Source: Chionis minor
Lineage: Eukaryota > Chordata > Aves > Charadriiformes > Chionididae
Direction: 5' to 3'
DNA: 64,000 nucleotides
NCBI GenBank assembly: GCA_013398295.1
Contig: VZSF01011224.1
Coordinates: forward strand, 24,661 to 88,660
Shown here: piece after piece, positions 56,675 through 64,000 of the stretch
Layout of the letters: each line of letters starts with the position of its first letter
How positions within the stretch are numbered: position 1 is the first letter of the stretch
Made by a program: the position numbers and the translations under genes
Notes under the pieces: model-generated
What the model saw: only the letters and a program-made list of their open reading frames with translations
The model's database searches: none
Told to the model about the DNA's origin: nothing

Positions 56675-64000
<7,326 letters not shown>

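Overview
The window reads as bird nuclear DNA. Two things support this. It is littered with CR1-type LINE fragments whose 3' ends carry the ATTCTATG-style octamer repeats typical of avian CR1. It also holds a vertebrate multi-exon gene pair in the convergent order known from human 8p21 (LOXL2 and R3HCC1). Bases 7,390-54,404 (+) carry the complete coding region of lysyl oxidase-like 2 in 13 coding exons. Joined in phase they give 776 codons, against 774 residues recalled for human LOXL2. There is a signal peptide, four SRCR domains and a C-terminal copper amine oxidase domain, with the copper histidines and both quinone-cofactor residues intact. Bases 56,675-63,964 (-) carry the coding exons of R3HCC1, tail-to-tail with LOXL2 and about 2.3 kb from it stop to stop. 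Its 5' end lies at the window edge.

Layout: 1-7,310 is intron 1 or 5' flank of LOXL2. 7,311-10,405 holds the signal peptide and SRCR1 exons. 10,406-27,395 is a 17-kb intron holding six CR1 fragments and a poly-C sequencing gap. 27,396-33,897 is SRCR2, 35,800-40,705 SRCR3 and 41,399-44,858 SRCR4. 45,087-54,404 is the catalytic domain, followed by about 1.1 kb of 3' UTR. The rest is R3HCC1 on the minus strand.

The most consequential structural feature is almost certainly an assembly error. A block of about 2.9 kb containing LOXL2 exons 11, 12 and 13 appears twice (47,988-50,884 and 50,886-53,883). The copies are separated by single Ns and a 205-N gap and look identical where they overlap. Each copy is damaged in a different place, and between them they hold every base of the three exons. 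Read literally, the assembly would give a LOXL2 with a broken, doubled catalytic domain.

The most interesting biology is in R3HCC1. The codon matching the mammalian start methionine is a CTG in an ideal GCCACC-CTG-G context, 15 bases upstream of the first ATG. The large exon 3 contains a degenerate array of about ten 22-residue acidic repeats. The exon 2 donor has two overlapping GT sites of which only the weaker keeps the frame. Several CR1 copies end at their 5' truncation point in short foldbacks, and one CR1 stub sits between units of a 34-bp tandem repeat. No bacterial-type system, CRISPR array or RNA gene was found.
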